The position numbers were made by a program, and so were the translations under genes. Of a stretch of 64,000 nt of DNA, positions 26,456 to 37,406 are shown in pieces. Positions within the stretch are counted from its first letter, which is position 1. Each line of letters begins with the position of its first letter. A model generated the notes under the pieces. It saw only the letters and a list, made by a program, of their open reading frames with translations. It ran no database searches and was not told the origin of the DNA. Source of the stretch: Porodaedalea pini (Eukaryota > Basidiomycota > Agaricomycetes > Hymenochaetales > Hymenochaetaceae); assembly GCA_002794775.1 (NCBI GenBank), contig NBAY01000013.1, positions 124,001 to 188,000 on the forward strand, given 5' to 3'.

Positions 26456-27260
26456 TTACAGCTTCACCTCCTTCACGCCGTCCTTCCAGAACGTGAAGTA
26501 CGCTGGGGCACGTTCATTAGTCTCCAAACATTACTCGACAAACATCATCCACTCACGCGTCACGCCGTCCTCGCGGTAGTTGAGGAGAGCGACCATCCCG
26601 TCGGGGTTCATGTTCTCACCAGTGTACTAGGGGTGACCACGTCAGACAGAGATAATCATCTCCATAACTTTCTGCTTCACTTACGAATTCGTAGTCCTTG
26701 AAGTTGGCGACGATTTTCTTCGCAAATGCACTCGCACCCTTTTCAAACACCTCCACTCGCTCAGGGTTGGTCTCCTGCAGCTTCGTCTTGACCGCTTTCA
26801 TGTACCCCTAGACCAAATCAATCAGTAAATAAAACCAAAGAAACAGACGGCGAACATACCTTGAGATAAGTCAGGTAGCTCTTCTTGTCGAACTGAGTGG
26901 ACTGAAGACGGAACGAGAGGACGACGTTGTTGACCTGGGTCGCGCCCTCCTCCTGCAAGGCCTCCTCCTGCTCCTCAGCCGACGGGTTTGCACCTACGAT
27001 CACCACCGACTAAATGCGTGGAAAAGCATAGGAAATTCACAAGAAGGACGCACCGATGTTAACATCAGCACCGGGCTTGACGACAATCAATGCGCAGTCG
27101 ACCTCGTAGACGATGTCATCAACGGTTTTCCTGTGTGAAGAAAGAGCAAGTGTGAGGACATGCATGCGCCACGCTTGATGTAAGTGGATGTATGCGCGCA
27201 CATGGGGAAGGCATCCGAGAACATCTCGTCGCCGGTAATGATATCCTCGTAGAGCAGCAT
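26456..27260 (-). CDS. TMA19: Translationally controlled tumour protein homologue (TCTP)
   Basis: Small abundant cytoplasmic protein associated with ribosomes and growth or stress control (yeast Tma19). Exons reconstruct [20 protein letters not shown], then [76 protein letters not shown] and finally [16 protein letters not shown] before TAA (26456-26458). These blocks match TCTP along its whole length, about 170 residues. There are at least five short introns; the last exon is only about 45 nt and is missed if the GTGAGT donor after NYREDGVT is ignored. It is divergent from UTP15, with 263 bases between the two starts. Confidence 0.95.
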
Positions 27261-27523
27261 AGCTGTATTTTATGTGGAGAAGCGAGAGGGTAAAAATGAG
27301 AGAGAAGAGAGGGGAATCTGCAAGATGGAGGAAGAGAGCAGGAGAGCGGGTAGATCGACAACAAAACTGCACGGATATCGCCGAAATAACACGAGACGCG
27401 TGGAAAGGAAATTCTTGACTGCAAAATTTCAAGTGCTATAGCATTAGCAAGACCTCTGCACACCGCCCGCTGGCCATTGCTGCTCGAGCTCAACGGTGCT
27501 GACGACGCCCTCTGCTTCAGGCA

Positions 27524-29433
27524 ATGGAATACCAGCCCGTGCTCATCAAGCAGCACTCCCGTCCGTCCGTCCAGCGCAACCCAGAATCGCGGTACTGGCG
27601 ACAGTTCAAGCACCCCGTCTTCGTCAAGGAGTACGCGCCCATCACCGCCGTGCACTTCTCGCAGACGAAACCGCACCGCTATGCTGTAACTGCTGCAACG
27701 CGCGTGCAGATATACGCTCCCCGCACACAGAAGGTGCAGAAGACAATCTCACGGTTCAAGGACGTTGCACGTTCCGGGTGTATAAGGCCCGATGGAAAGC
27801 TTGTCGTCGCGGGAGATGACAGCGGGCTTGTCCAGGTGAGAGCTATGCAATGAGACGTGCTAAACGCAGCTCAATATGTCGCAGATATTTGACATCAACT
27901 CTCGCGCCATCCTGCGCACACTTGACGAGCACAAACAGCCCGTGCACGTCACCAAATTCTCCACTCCAAATCAGACACAAGTTCTCTCCTGCTCAGACGA
28001 CACCACCGTCAAGCTGTGGGACGTGCCATCGCAAGCCGCGCTCACCACATTCACCGCGCACACCGACTATGTGCGCGCGGGACAAGTCGCTCCCTCCAAT
28101 GCGAACCTTATCCTCACCGGCGCATACGACGCAACTGTGCGTCTCTTTGATGCGCGCTCTGGTCGTTGTGAGATGACCTTGGGTGGACCTGACGGTGCTT
28201 CTGGCGCAAGTGCTACACCTGTAGAGGAAGTCCTCATGTTTCCCTCCGGCACCGTCGCGCTCTCCGCGGCGGGGCCCATCCTCCGCGCATGGGACCTCGT
28301 CGCCGGCGGACGCTGTATACGCGCGCTCTCAAACCACCAGAAGACCATTACATCGCTTGCATTTGACTCGCGTGCCAGCCGGCTGCTTACTGGTGGGCTG
28401 GACCATATGGTGAAGGTGTATGATGTGAGCACGTACAAGGTCGTGCATACCATGCGCTATCCCGCCCCTGTTCTCTGCCTCGGCGTTTCCGTGCGTTGAT
28501 TCTTCTTAATTTCGGAGCCTATGTCCTAAAGATTTATTTGAATAGCCCGACGATACGCACATTGCCGCTGGAATGTCGGACGGCACTCTTTCCGTCCGAC
28601 GGCGACAAGCCAATGCATCCGAATCCGCATCGGAGCCCTTCTCCCTCGCCTCTCTCCATTCGGGCACCTTCGAATCCTTCCTCGGAAGCGGAACCACTCC
28701 CGGGATCGGAATGGGCCGCGTGCGTGAAAAGGGCAAGGCGAAGGCGAAGCCCGTGGGCGACGTCGACGAGCTCAAGGTCGAGGCGCGCCGGAAGCGAAAA
28801 CTGCGCGTTTACGATCGCCTGCTCAAGAACTTCAAATACTCCGCTGCTCTCGATTCCGTGCTCATGAAGGTTCGCTATTTCCCCTCTCGCTTTTCAGTTT
28901 GCTTACGCTTCCGCTTCCCCGTTGTTTCTTCTTCCTTTCCTGTTCGGCTCTGATTTTGGTGACCTTTTTTTTTCCTTCTGATGTGGCGTTTGTGTTCACA
29001 GCAAGTACCCCGACGACATCGTTCTCTCTCATCCAGGAACTCGTGCACCGTGATGGCCTGCGCATCGCGCTTGCCGGGAGGGATGACGTTCTCCTCGAAC
29101 CGATATTGCAATTGCTCGTCCGATACATCGCCGACCCGCGCTTCGGCGACCTCGCCAGCAGCGTCGCCGGCATCGTCCTCGGTACGTCTCTGTTTCTCTC
29201 GTCCTTCCCCTCTCGCTTGCAATCAACTGACTTGGATTCCCGTCTCTACCTTTGTCTCGCTGCTTCGCTTGATAGACATGTACGCCCCCGTGCTCGGGCA
29301 ATCTCCGCTGATTGACGCGCTCTTCGTTCGCTTACGAAAAAAGGTCGACGAGGAATTGCGCTTCCAGCGTGAACTGCTGAAGGTCAAGGGCGCTCTCGAT
29401 ATGATTTTCGCTTCCTCCACTCTTACCACATAA
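27524..29433 (+). CDS. UTP15: Utp15, U3 snoRNP / t-UTP WD40 protein (apparent frameshift)
   Basis: Nucleolar WD40 protein of the small-subunit processome, linking rDNA transcription with early 18S processing. Start MEYQPVLIKQHSRPSVQRNP, then SRYWRQFKHPVFVKEYAPI, a Utp15 signature. WD repeats follow: SCSDDTTVKLWDV, TGAYDATVRLFDAR, TGGLDHMVKVYDV. The C-terminal UTP15 domain has RVYDRLLKNFKYSAALDSV and LVHRDGLRIALAGRDD and ends IFASSTLTT at TAA 29431-29433. Introns are at about 27836-27885, 28491-28545, 28870-29001 and 29180-29270. At the third junction the expected conserved VPPTTSFSLIQEL is only readable if the C run at 29008-29011 had five Cs. With four, the frame breaks, unless the acceptor at 29036 is used and 14 conserved residues are skipped. 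Confidence 0.92.
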
Positions 29434-29702
29434 TTTGCATAACTTATCCGACCTTTTCTTTCCTCTTGCTCGCTTTCTCTGTCATTTCTCATCTCCTCTA
29501 TTTCTTTGTTTGGTTTATATACTTAAAGCACCCTGTTATCTCCATCTGACCGACATCCCGCATTGTTCATAATCTGTCGCATTAAATAGTCACGCCGCAC
29601 TTGCATATGCATCACGATTCGCCGCACGTTGTGCATCCATGACATAAGGGAGGAACTTTTGGCGGAAGTTTTGACACTGCTTGGAAGTGCGTTCGTTTTA
29701 AA

Positions 29703-32123
29703 CTAGCAAGCCTCGAGGAACGCGATAAGACCGCCTAGGATCTCTTTCTGCGGCGGCGAGGCATCATCTGTCTGCGCGGCCGCAGCCTCACCCTCGTCGA
29801 CATTGTCACGGAACACCTTCAATATGGCCACGACGTCCTGAAGTGTTCGGCTCTTGCGTTTTAGCATTTGTTGTGCGTGTGTGCGGGCCTGCGGGAAACA
29901 ATCCGATGAGTAAATTCTTGCCTAAAGCGTGACTTTAAGCAAAGGCGACGCACCCCATCGTCTTCCATGCACACCCATGCTAACACATAGTCAACAGTTT
30001 GTAGTGTGTATAGCCCGCCGTCAAGGCGGCGAAGGTACCATCGATCCTCCTCTACGGGTCCTATCTCCTCGCCATCCTCTCGCATCTGCGCACGTTCGCT
30101 TGCGATCTCACGGTCGACTGCCGCAAGCCGTGTAGCGGCGCCCTCCCGTAGGTCGAGCAGCCGATCAACCTTTTCGTAAGTGTTCTCAACAAACTTCGCG
30201 AGCAGGCGCATGCGGGGGGTGGACTCGGAGGGTAGATTGGTAAAGAGCGAGGATAACACCCCGAGTATGTGCGCCGTTGCATCCGAGATTGCGGAGGACG
30301 GGTTGGACTTGCCCTTTTTCGATGACTACAGTCGTCACAGTATGGGAATCAGAAGCAGTTGCAATGGAGGCGAAGATAGATACCTTGCCCATGAATGCAG
30401 AGAAGAGAGTCTTCAACCCGAGTGCTTCTACGAAGGTCTCGCAGCACGCTGTTCCAGCAGGCCCCGCCATCGCAAAATCAAGAACTTTAATGCACTGAGG
30501 TGACGAATCCTTCTTATCTCTATAAGAGCGTAAGTGCTTGATACTACACTGTTTGCGACATAAGCTCACTTTAACATCAAGACCATGAGATCAATACCCT
30601 CTGCATCGAGGAATAACTTCTTGATCTCAGGTTCCGACAACGCGGCACACAAGACGTCGAAGACATTCTCCATAAACTCTTCCTCGTCCGCATCAGCAGG
30701 ATTTCGTCTTCGATATTGCTGACAATACATCAGCAAGCTACATAAAGCTATGTGTTCAGTGGTACTCACAGAAAGTACTTTCAAGGTCGATTCTACACCG
30801 TCCGCCTTCCCGAAGGCCAGACGGTTTGGTCGATTATCAAGTAGTATTGAAAGTATTTCAGCTGCATATACGCGATTTCCGTCGTGCGCCTTCGCTTCTA
30901 CCCGTTTTATTAACCAGGGGAGGATGGCAGTTTTGGATACCATATGCTGCCCGAGCTCTGGATTTATGCCGAAGATGCTCTCAAATATTCCTGTCATACA
31001 CGCATAAGGTGACGCAATGAATCAAATGGACAGCGCAATACTCACCCAGGATGTCGAAGACACCTTGCCGATCGGTCTCTTCAGTCTCGTTCAACCTAGG
31101 TAGGTTGTCCACAAGTAACTCTAGGATAGATTGTTCAAGCTGTCGAGAACCTTATCAGCAGAATGAAATAGCATTATCGTCCAAACCTACAAGAACGTCG
31201 ACTAAGGACTTTATAGCTCCTTCTCTCCCTTCGTTTTCGTCATCCTCGTCTTCGTTTTCCGCTCCTGCATCCTCGTCAATGAGCTCATGGATGAGCTGGA
31301 CGACATCAATCATGATGTCGGCATTTTCATGACTCATAAGCCCAATGAGTTTTGACACAACTCCGGACTTGACGAGTTCTGGGTATGCAAGAACCGGTTC
31401 CTGGGAAAGCGGTAGAAGGGACTTGATTGAGTTGTCCAAGTCTGCTTCAGAGTCAATAAACCTTGGTTCAAGAAATCATCAGTACAGACAGAGATTCTAG
31501 TATGACGTAGAAACATACTTGGATGGGTCATCCGGATATTTTGACCGTTGGTCCTGATTCTTGTCCGCGGCGCGTTCAAACCGTAACAGCATTCTGCGTA
31601 TGCGCGTGATAGTAAGGCCTTCATGCTATCGACATCTACGCTCAGCATTGTCAGACAAGCCGGCCAAACCAAGCTAAAACTCACGTCGTCGTCCAGCGTT
31701 CCTTCTCCGCCCGCCTTGTCAAATATATTCAGGATAGTTTTCTGCTCGTCAGTGAGCCCTCCGCCGAAGAAGCGCCCCTCCTGGTCCTCCTCCGCGAAAT
31801 AATCCGCATCGTTCCCGGGCGCAAAATCTTCTGACATTTCTACATCTGCCTCCTCCTCCTCCTCATCTTGAACAGTCGTAGCGCGCGACTTCCCTTTACT
31901 CGATGAGCCGTTGGGCTCCGGAGGGGACGGTTGCGCGAAGGTTGAGGAGACCGGTGCATCAACTTTCATGCGCTTAAGCATGTCCGGCGTCGGTGCCTCT
32001 GGCATGCGCCTTTTGTTACCCCCAGTCGGGAGTTTTGGAGCCTGTTTCAATAAAAACGGTTGAGTTCGACCCAGTGACACGGTGGAATTGAACGCGTACT
32101 TTGAAGAGCTTGTCAATGTCCAT
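29703..32123 (-). CDS. CTNNBL1: CTNNBL1, beta-catenin-like protein 1
   Basis: Armadillo-repeat nuclear protein that associates with the Prp19/NTC spliceosomal complex through CDC5L and CWC15. Exon 1 is tiny (MDIDKLFK, 32123-32100). It is followed by APKLPTGGNKRRMPEAPTP, a basic/acidic disordered N-terminus (DEEEEEADVEMSED), then FFGGGLTDEQKTILNIFDKA, a CTNNBL1 hallmark. Armadillo helices continue through MSHENADIMIDVVQLIHELI, IFGINPELGQHMVSKTAILP and LAKFVENTYEKVDRLLDLRE. It ends PQKEILGGLIAFLEAC before TAG (29703-29705). An acidic loop (EDEDDENEGRE) sits inside the armadillo region. It is divergent from RBM42, also an RNA-processing factor, across a 357-base promoter. Confidence 0.94.
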
Positions 32124-32247
32124 GTTGCTTCAAGCTCGCACTGGTAAATCAAACTTTTGTAGAAAGATAGGTCCTTAAGTATGTTATAATAAGAGAGAGT
32201 CGGCGAACGTCGGTGAAAGAGTCAACAAAAGCAAATGCAGGCGTAAA

Positions 32248-32340
32248 GTCGGTGTAAGTGATGACTGAGTCACGTGCAAGCTTTACGCAACAACTCCCAG
32301 CCAAACTGGTGCACGTGACTTAGCCTTCACTTACACCCAC
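32248..32340. promoter_or_regulatory. Inverted repeat with paired E-boxes in divergent promoter
   Basis: Two 31-base arms (32248-32278 and 32310-32340) are reverse complements at 27 of 31 positions, separated by a 31-base spacer. Each arm contains CACGTG (32271-32276 and 32312-32317) within TGCACGTGACT or its complement. The left arm also holds TGAGTCA (32266-32272), an AP-1/Gcn4-type site. The element lies 125 bases from the CTNNBL1 start and 141 bases from the RBM42 start, nearly in the centre, so it could serve both genes. CACGTG is bound by bHLH factors such as Cbf1 in fungi; which factor binds here is unknown. Confidence 0.6.
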
Positions 32341-32480
32341 CTGTAGAGTTCGCCATGTCGATCTCATACCGGAATTGGACATTATTTGCGCGTGTGTGGT
32401 TCTCGGTGGCACACGCACCCTACGTGCACTGCATCTGATTCTGACTCTGCACTTCATCCTCCTCAAGCTCTTTAGCAACC

Positions 32481-33307
32481 ATGAGCAACCCATTCTATCC
32501 GACCGTCCAACGACCGCATGTGCCAGTGTCCTCGAGCTATGATGATGCTAATCCATACCATCAGCCTTATGCCGGGCCTCAGTACCCCGTCCCGAACACA
32601 CCAGGCTCGTCTTCTGGCCATCACGCCCCCGTGCCGGCGAATGCATACGAGTACGACGTCGGTATCCTCGCGCAGCAGAGTGTCTATGTCCCAGGTGCGA
32701 TGATCGATAAGCGTGGCGGAGCAGGTGGCAAGGTCGCGAAGGGCGGTAAGCGCACGACTGTGTTGCGCAAAGGAGCGGGGAAGGTCTGGGAGGACCAGAC
32801 TCTGCTTGAGTGGGATCCAGTAAGTTGAGTCGATGTACGCATGGAAATTTAAGCTGATCACATGTCTCATTAAGGTTGGTTCAGGTTGTTTGTGGGAGAT
32901 CTGAGCAACGACGTCTCTGACGACATTCTTTCCAATGCGTTCAACAAATACCCATCCTTCACAAAGGCGCGTGTAATCCGCGATCGCCTAAGTCAAAAGG
33001 TATGTTTTCTTGTCCCCTTCATCATATTTTACTTCTAACTGGCCAAATCTAGGCGAAGTACGGCTTTGTGGCCTTCTCTGACCCGGAAGATTTCTTGAGG
33101 GCTTGGAAGGAGATGGACGGTGAGACACGTCTTCCACTTGCGTATACTGTATTTCTAAAGCTGCTTTTTTTAGGCAAGTACGTAGGCAACAGACCTGTAA
33201 AGCTCAGGAAAGCAGATGACCACATTCGCCCTGTCGATATCGGTCACAGGAAAGCCAAGCAGCTAGAGAAAGATTTGAAGAAGAATAGGCATCATAAGCC
33301 TTATTAG
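32481..33307 (+). CDS. RBM42: RBM42-like RNA-binding protein (single RRM near C-terminus)
   Basis: Nuclear RNA-binding protein of the RBM42 family, linked to the spliceosome and mRNA. The N-terminal 90 residues are Pro/Tyr-rich and disordered. Next come KVWEDQTLLEWDP and then the RRM: WFRLFVGDLSNDVSDD (RNP2 LFVGDL), FNKYPSFTKARVIRDR, KYGFVAFSDPEDFLRAW (RNP1 KYGFVAF) and GKYVGNRPVKLRKADD. It ends NRHHKPY at TAG 33305-33307. Introns are near 32819-32875, 33000-33053 and 33121-33173. At the first junction, joining DP to WFRL in frame requires GT-AA ends (or TA-AG) or one more G after the acceptor, so this boundary is suspect. The RRM order and the invariant blocks make the identity firm. Confidence 0.9.
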
Positions 33308-33772
33308 GCCTTTCGGTTCGCGCGTTGTGCTTTGGCCGCGCGTCTCCCCCGTACGTGCTGGCTCTCCAAGCCTTGGAACTTCTCACAGCCTTCTTTCTTT
33401 TTCTATTGATATTGCAGAGGATGTGGTGGGCGGTTGGTCCAAGTATCTGGTCAGTATCGTTTGAACATACCTTGTCCTTAGTTATTATACTCTACCTCCA
33501 ATTGCAGAACAGCCGTCACTTGGAGTGTAGACTTGCATTTTTTGTGTAGAATGAAATGTTCTTAGACCAATAAATGCAAGGCTCTGTTAATGTTATGACA
33601 AGCGGTCTAAAAGTGATGACAGAGCGGCATAAGAACAAAACGTGAGGCATATAAGCGTAAGCAGCCTATCAGCCCTTTTGAGGCGCATATACGGGAAGCA
33701 TATCGAAAAGGAGGAGTATCCACCACTGAAAACATCCCGCCCAACTCAGAAGCCCAATGAGACCGCACAAAT
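33308..33772. other. Convergent 3' flanks of RBM42 and RPL5
   Basis: About 465 bases between two convergent stop codons. No additional gene seen. Confidence 0.45.
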
Positions 33773-34761
33773 CTACTCATCCTCGTCCTCGTCCACCTCG
33801 GCCTGCGCGCTCCGGCCAGCCTGGAACGACTTGATCTTGGCCTGGACGTTCTCCACACGCTGCTCGCGAGTGAGACGGTGCGTCTTGTACTTGAGACTCT
33901 CTGCCTTCCAGTCCTTCGTCTTCTCCGTCGGCTTGAATGTCGGGTCCTCGCGGATTGCGGCGTGCGCGTTCGTGTAGATCTCCTCGATGTCCTCCGAGCC
34001 GACGCCGTCTGCGAGATACGTCGCGAACTGCTTCTTGAAGCGCTCATCGTCCTCTTCCTCGAGCGACTCCATGTACTCCGCGACATGGCCACCAAAGATG
34101 TACTTCTTGAGCACCTCCGCGTCGAGCTCCTTGGACTCGACGTCGTACCCCGGGAAACGCTTCTCGGAGTGCGGAATGAAGATGCCGCCATCGGACGCGC
34201 CCTTCATTGCGCCGAAGACGCGGGAGCCGGTCGAGGTGCGGCGGAGTCCGACGTCGAGGAAGCACTTGAAGGGGCGGGGTGCGTCTTCCTCGTCGAGAGC
34301 CTCGGTAAGGGACATCTCGCCGGTGGGCTCAGCGACACCCTCGTACTTGTCGGCAAGACCAAGCTTGGTGAGGGCGCGGCGGGCACAGAGCAGACCGGTA
34401 GCGTAAGCTAATACGTAGATAGCGCAGTTAGAAACACGTCTTTGAGCTCCAAGTCTTGAGTATGCTCACCAGCCGCCCAGTTCGTCAGACCGTGGTTGAT
34501 GCCGTAGCGGGGGAGCTCCTTCGAGGTCGCAGCAGCAAAGACGAAGTCACCCTGGAGGCGGGCGTACACGATCTGAACGATGACCTGCTTGTTCGTGAAG
34601 CGGACGACCAACCGGTACTTGGGTGCGTTGTATTTGTTCTTCGCCTGGGTGATCAAACGCTTGCGCGCGTAGTAGTCGGTCTTGCCCTCACGACGTCGGC
34701 GGTACTTGACCTGGAAGCGCGAGAAGTACGCATTCGACTTTTGTTGCTTCACGAACGGCAT
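33773..34761 (-). CDS. RPL5: 60S ribosomal protein L5 (uL18)
   Basis: Binds 5S rRNA and is delivered to the central protuberance of the large ribosomal subunit with L11. Exon 1 starts [20 protein letters not shown], continues [20 protein letters not shown] and reaches [11 protein letters not shown], where a GTGAGC donor opens a short intron (about 34400-34468). Exon 2 continues [60 protein letters not shown] and ends AEVDEDEDE at TAG 33773-33775. The length, about 300 residues, is normal. Codon use is strongly biased towards C/G in third position, as expected for a highly expressed fungal gene. Confidence 0.97.
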
Positions 34762-35173
34762 CTGAATACAGATAAGTTAGTGACTGAAGGTGGTAGTATC
34801 TTGCTATCCGCCCAGTGTCCGCCCAATCCATCACATTCGTTCGCGATTCAGCACTTCCTCCAGCTTCTAACACTTCCGACATACGTACTGGACACCGTCG
34901 GCATGTCGCACAAACAGCAGCATATGCTTACCTTGAGGTCTTCGACGTCGGCAGTCGGGTTGGTGGATTTTCGGTGTATGAGAACTCAGAGAATGGCAAT
35001 CGTGGAGGCTGTGCAACTAGGTCGTTCATTCGATTCCTCACTAAGTCAAATTGCCTTCCATTTGTCCTCATTTTTAAAGTCTCGAAAAACAAAATTCAGA
35101 TTCAAAATTGTATTATTGTCCGAATACGTTGTCAATGTCCGTCAATTACACTAAGTTACAGGCGATTATTCTG
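34762..35173. other. RPL5 promoter region and 3' flank of small secreted-protein gene
   Basis: About 410 bases. Short chance frames only. No clear ribosomal-protein promoter box was recognised. Confidence 0.4.
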
Positions 35174-35764
35174 CTAATTTGAAACCATAACGCTAATATT
35201 CTTCGTCTCGAGAATCGGTTCCAGTCCAGCCTGTCGATAAGTCGCATCTCAGTCCAGTTCCTTTCACATCATATAAAATACAACTCACCCCGACCAAATA
35301 GAAATGGGCGACACTCAGCGTACTATTCCCTGCGATCTGTCCGTCTGGGATAGTCACAGTCTACAGTCCTATTTAATTTACAAGTGCGGATTGAAAAGAG
35401 CGACGCGATGTACGAAATTCTGATACATGGGTTTATCCATCTCGTGGATTGAGGGCGAATAGTTCCCGGCGAAAAGCATCGTCCCGAGCGTGGAGCCGCT
35501 TCCCGAAGAACTCGTGTAATTTGCGGCAGGTGCAATACCCAGTGCGACACTGATCTGCTGGAAGTCCGTGAGCCCGTCCTAATAAACTCGCATAAATATC
35601 GTTTTTGAATCTACAACGTCTGTTCTTACAGCAGAGTCGAGCTCAACGACGACACTCGATCCAGGAGTCAAAGTCTCCCCTGGAGCTGGTGCGGCGATGG
35701 ACACCATCTGAGCAAGGGCAGGGAGCGCGGATGCGGCAGCAAAGACGAAAGAAAGGAGCTTCAT
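35174..35764 (-). CDS. Small secreted protein, fungal family with Asn-linked sites
   Basis: Predicted extracellular protein of about 155 residues in a family common in Agaricomycetes; the biochemical role is not known to me. The signal peptide MKLLSFVFAAASALPALAQ is followed by MVSIAAPAPGETLTPGSSVV and ELDSA. Splicing then adds DGLTDFQQISVALGIAPAA, a Ser/Gly stretch, GTMLFAGNYSPSIHEMDKP, YQNFTVTIPDGQIAGNSTL, SVAHFYLVG, and a last exon GAGLEPILETKNISVMVSN before TAG 35174-35176. Four exons with consensus splice sites fit this reading. N-glycosylation sequons are visible (NYT, NYS, NFT, NST, NIS). Only the first exon is obvious as an open frame; the rest must be assembled. It neighbours the esterase gene on the same strand. 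Confidence 0.72.
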
Positions 35765-36260
35765 GTCTAGTGGAGTAATTGACGAAGCTCAGTGTCCAAG
35801 CTGGTTTTATACCCATCTCTGGAACTAATGAAGAAGTGCGTAATATACAGCGGCATCGCCAGGTGCTTCACGGATGCCGAAGTGGGGCACTGAATGCGCG
35901 TGTATCTTCGCATATCATGGAGAGTGTTCATACATCGCATGTATCCGCACGACATTTGAAGGCAGTACTAATGGAGTGCGGGAGAAGCAGACGAAGATCC
36001 GTAGGTTACGCTGTATGGCAAGTGGGCGAGTCTAAAAGCACAAGCACATGTTCTCAGTACAAGTGGAAGATGACGTCGCGGAACTTCTTGACGACAAACA
36101 TAGGCCTAGGGTTGTTCATAATAAGGTTGGAGCTGGAACAAGTATACGATTGGGCTTCGGTAATTGACGGTTATCAGAAGAAGAGACTAGAACGACCTCA
36201 TAACGAGGTTAATGACTTCTTATTCCTTGTCACAACAAACAACGCTAGGTAAAAAGTCGC
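35765..36260. other. Intergenic: promoter of small secreted-protein gene
   Basis: About 500 bases. A 157-codon plus-strand open frame starting at 35779 spans most of it, but it lacks any domain and lies over the promoter, so I treat it as chance. Confidence 0.4.
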
Positions 36261-37406
36261 TCAAGTACAGTTGCCTACGCAACAGTTAGTCAAGTATTGT
36301 CTGATCGTAGGCGAAATAACTTACTCGGAACAACAGACGTGTTGGTTACGAAGGAGAAGAGCGGGTTGGACGAATCGCAAAGGACGCCTCGGACGAATGT
36401 CTGCGCGACAATGTCCGCACCTGAAGCCAAATAAACATGTATAAAAATGAGAGCAAAAGGCATTTCACCAACCAGTAGGAGAGGTATGCGTATGGTCTAT
36501 TGGCAATTAATTGATGTCCCCATTTCAATTTATGTTGCACGTTGCGCTTACCAACAGGGTAGAGGGCGTTCACAGCCGTTTCGCCGAGAGCCTCGTACTC
36601 TTCGATGACGAGATCGAAGTGGTCAACGTAGGACGCACCGGTGTCCTGAAAGGATCGAAGTATTTGATGTTTTATCTCTCAAAGTCCGGAGCTGAAGAAA
36701 CTCACGCTTGCAGCGGTCTCCGCGTAGCCGACAAAACGCGACGGGCTGAATCCAACGTCGTACGGGTTGTCGGGAGTTTGGGAGGAAACGATAACTTTGG
36801 CGGATTTGGCCTAGAGAGAGATCACCGCGTCCTCGATGTACCTTGAATAGCAAAAGAGTTCAGCGAAGACGCATGAAGAGCAGACACAAGATCCTCACTT
36901 GTTGAAGGTGAACACGGTTGTGCCATTCCTGTCAATAGTGAAAGAAATCAGACATTAATATTGTAGTGACAGCAGTATAGTCAATTGAAACAGACACCTA
37001 CACGTCACAGATGGTAGTAGTATCTGCTCCAGCGCAGACACCGTTATCTGACGCGGAAGGTCCACCGCCATCATTGTGGCCAAACTCGATAACAACGATG
37101 TCATCCGGGAGGACGGCATCGATAATCGTGTTGACTGACACATCCTCCACGTCACAGGCCCATGCAGTCAATAAACTCAAATGACAACGCACATCGTCCC
37201 TCATCCGTGTAGCTCCTCGAGCTCCTGCCGGCGACAGCGTCATTGACTATTGTGATGTCGACGTATCTCCCGACAGCGGTACCCCAGCCGATGATCGCGT
37301 CGTTTCCGTCGTCCGCAGCCATAGTGGAGTCGCCCGCGAGGTAGAGCGTCGCCGCCCTAACGGACGCGGCAGCCACGAGGGATCCAACAGCCAAAATTGA
37401 AGGCAT
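36261..37406 (-). CDS. Rhamnogalacturonan acetylesterase (SGNH/GDSL, CE12 type)
   Basis: Secreted esterase that removes acetyl groups from the rhamnogalacturonan backbone of pectin. The signal peptide [18 protein letters not shown] is followed by [11 protein letters not shown] (block I, nucleophile Ser in GDS), [26 protein letters not shown] (block II, Gly), [11 protein letters not shown] (block III, Asn in GHND) and the C-terminal [19 protein letters not shown] region that carries the catalytic His, with the preceding Asp from the DXXH motif at the exon edge. It ends SVVPSNCT at TGA 36261-36263, using a short last exon. At least six short introns; total about 250 residues, normal for the family. 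All SGNH blocks appear intact. Points to plant cell-wall degradation. Confidence 0.9.

Noticed and set aside
35779..36252. 157-codon plus-strand open frame
   Set aside because: No domain, no homologous feel, and it covers the promoter of the secreted-protein gene.
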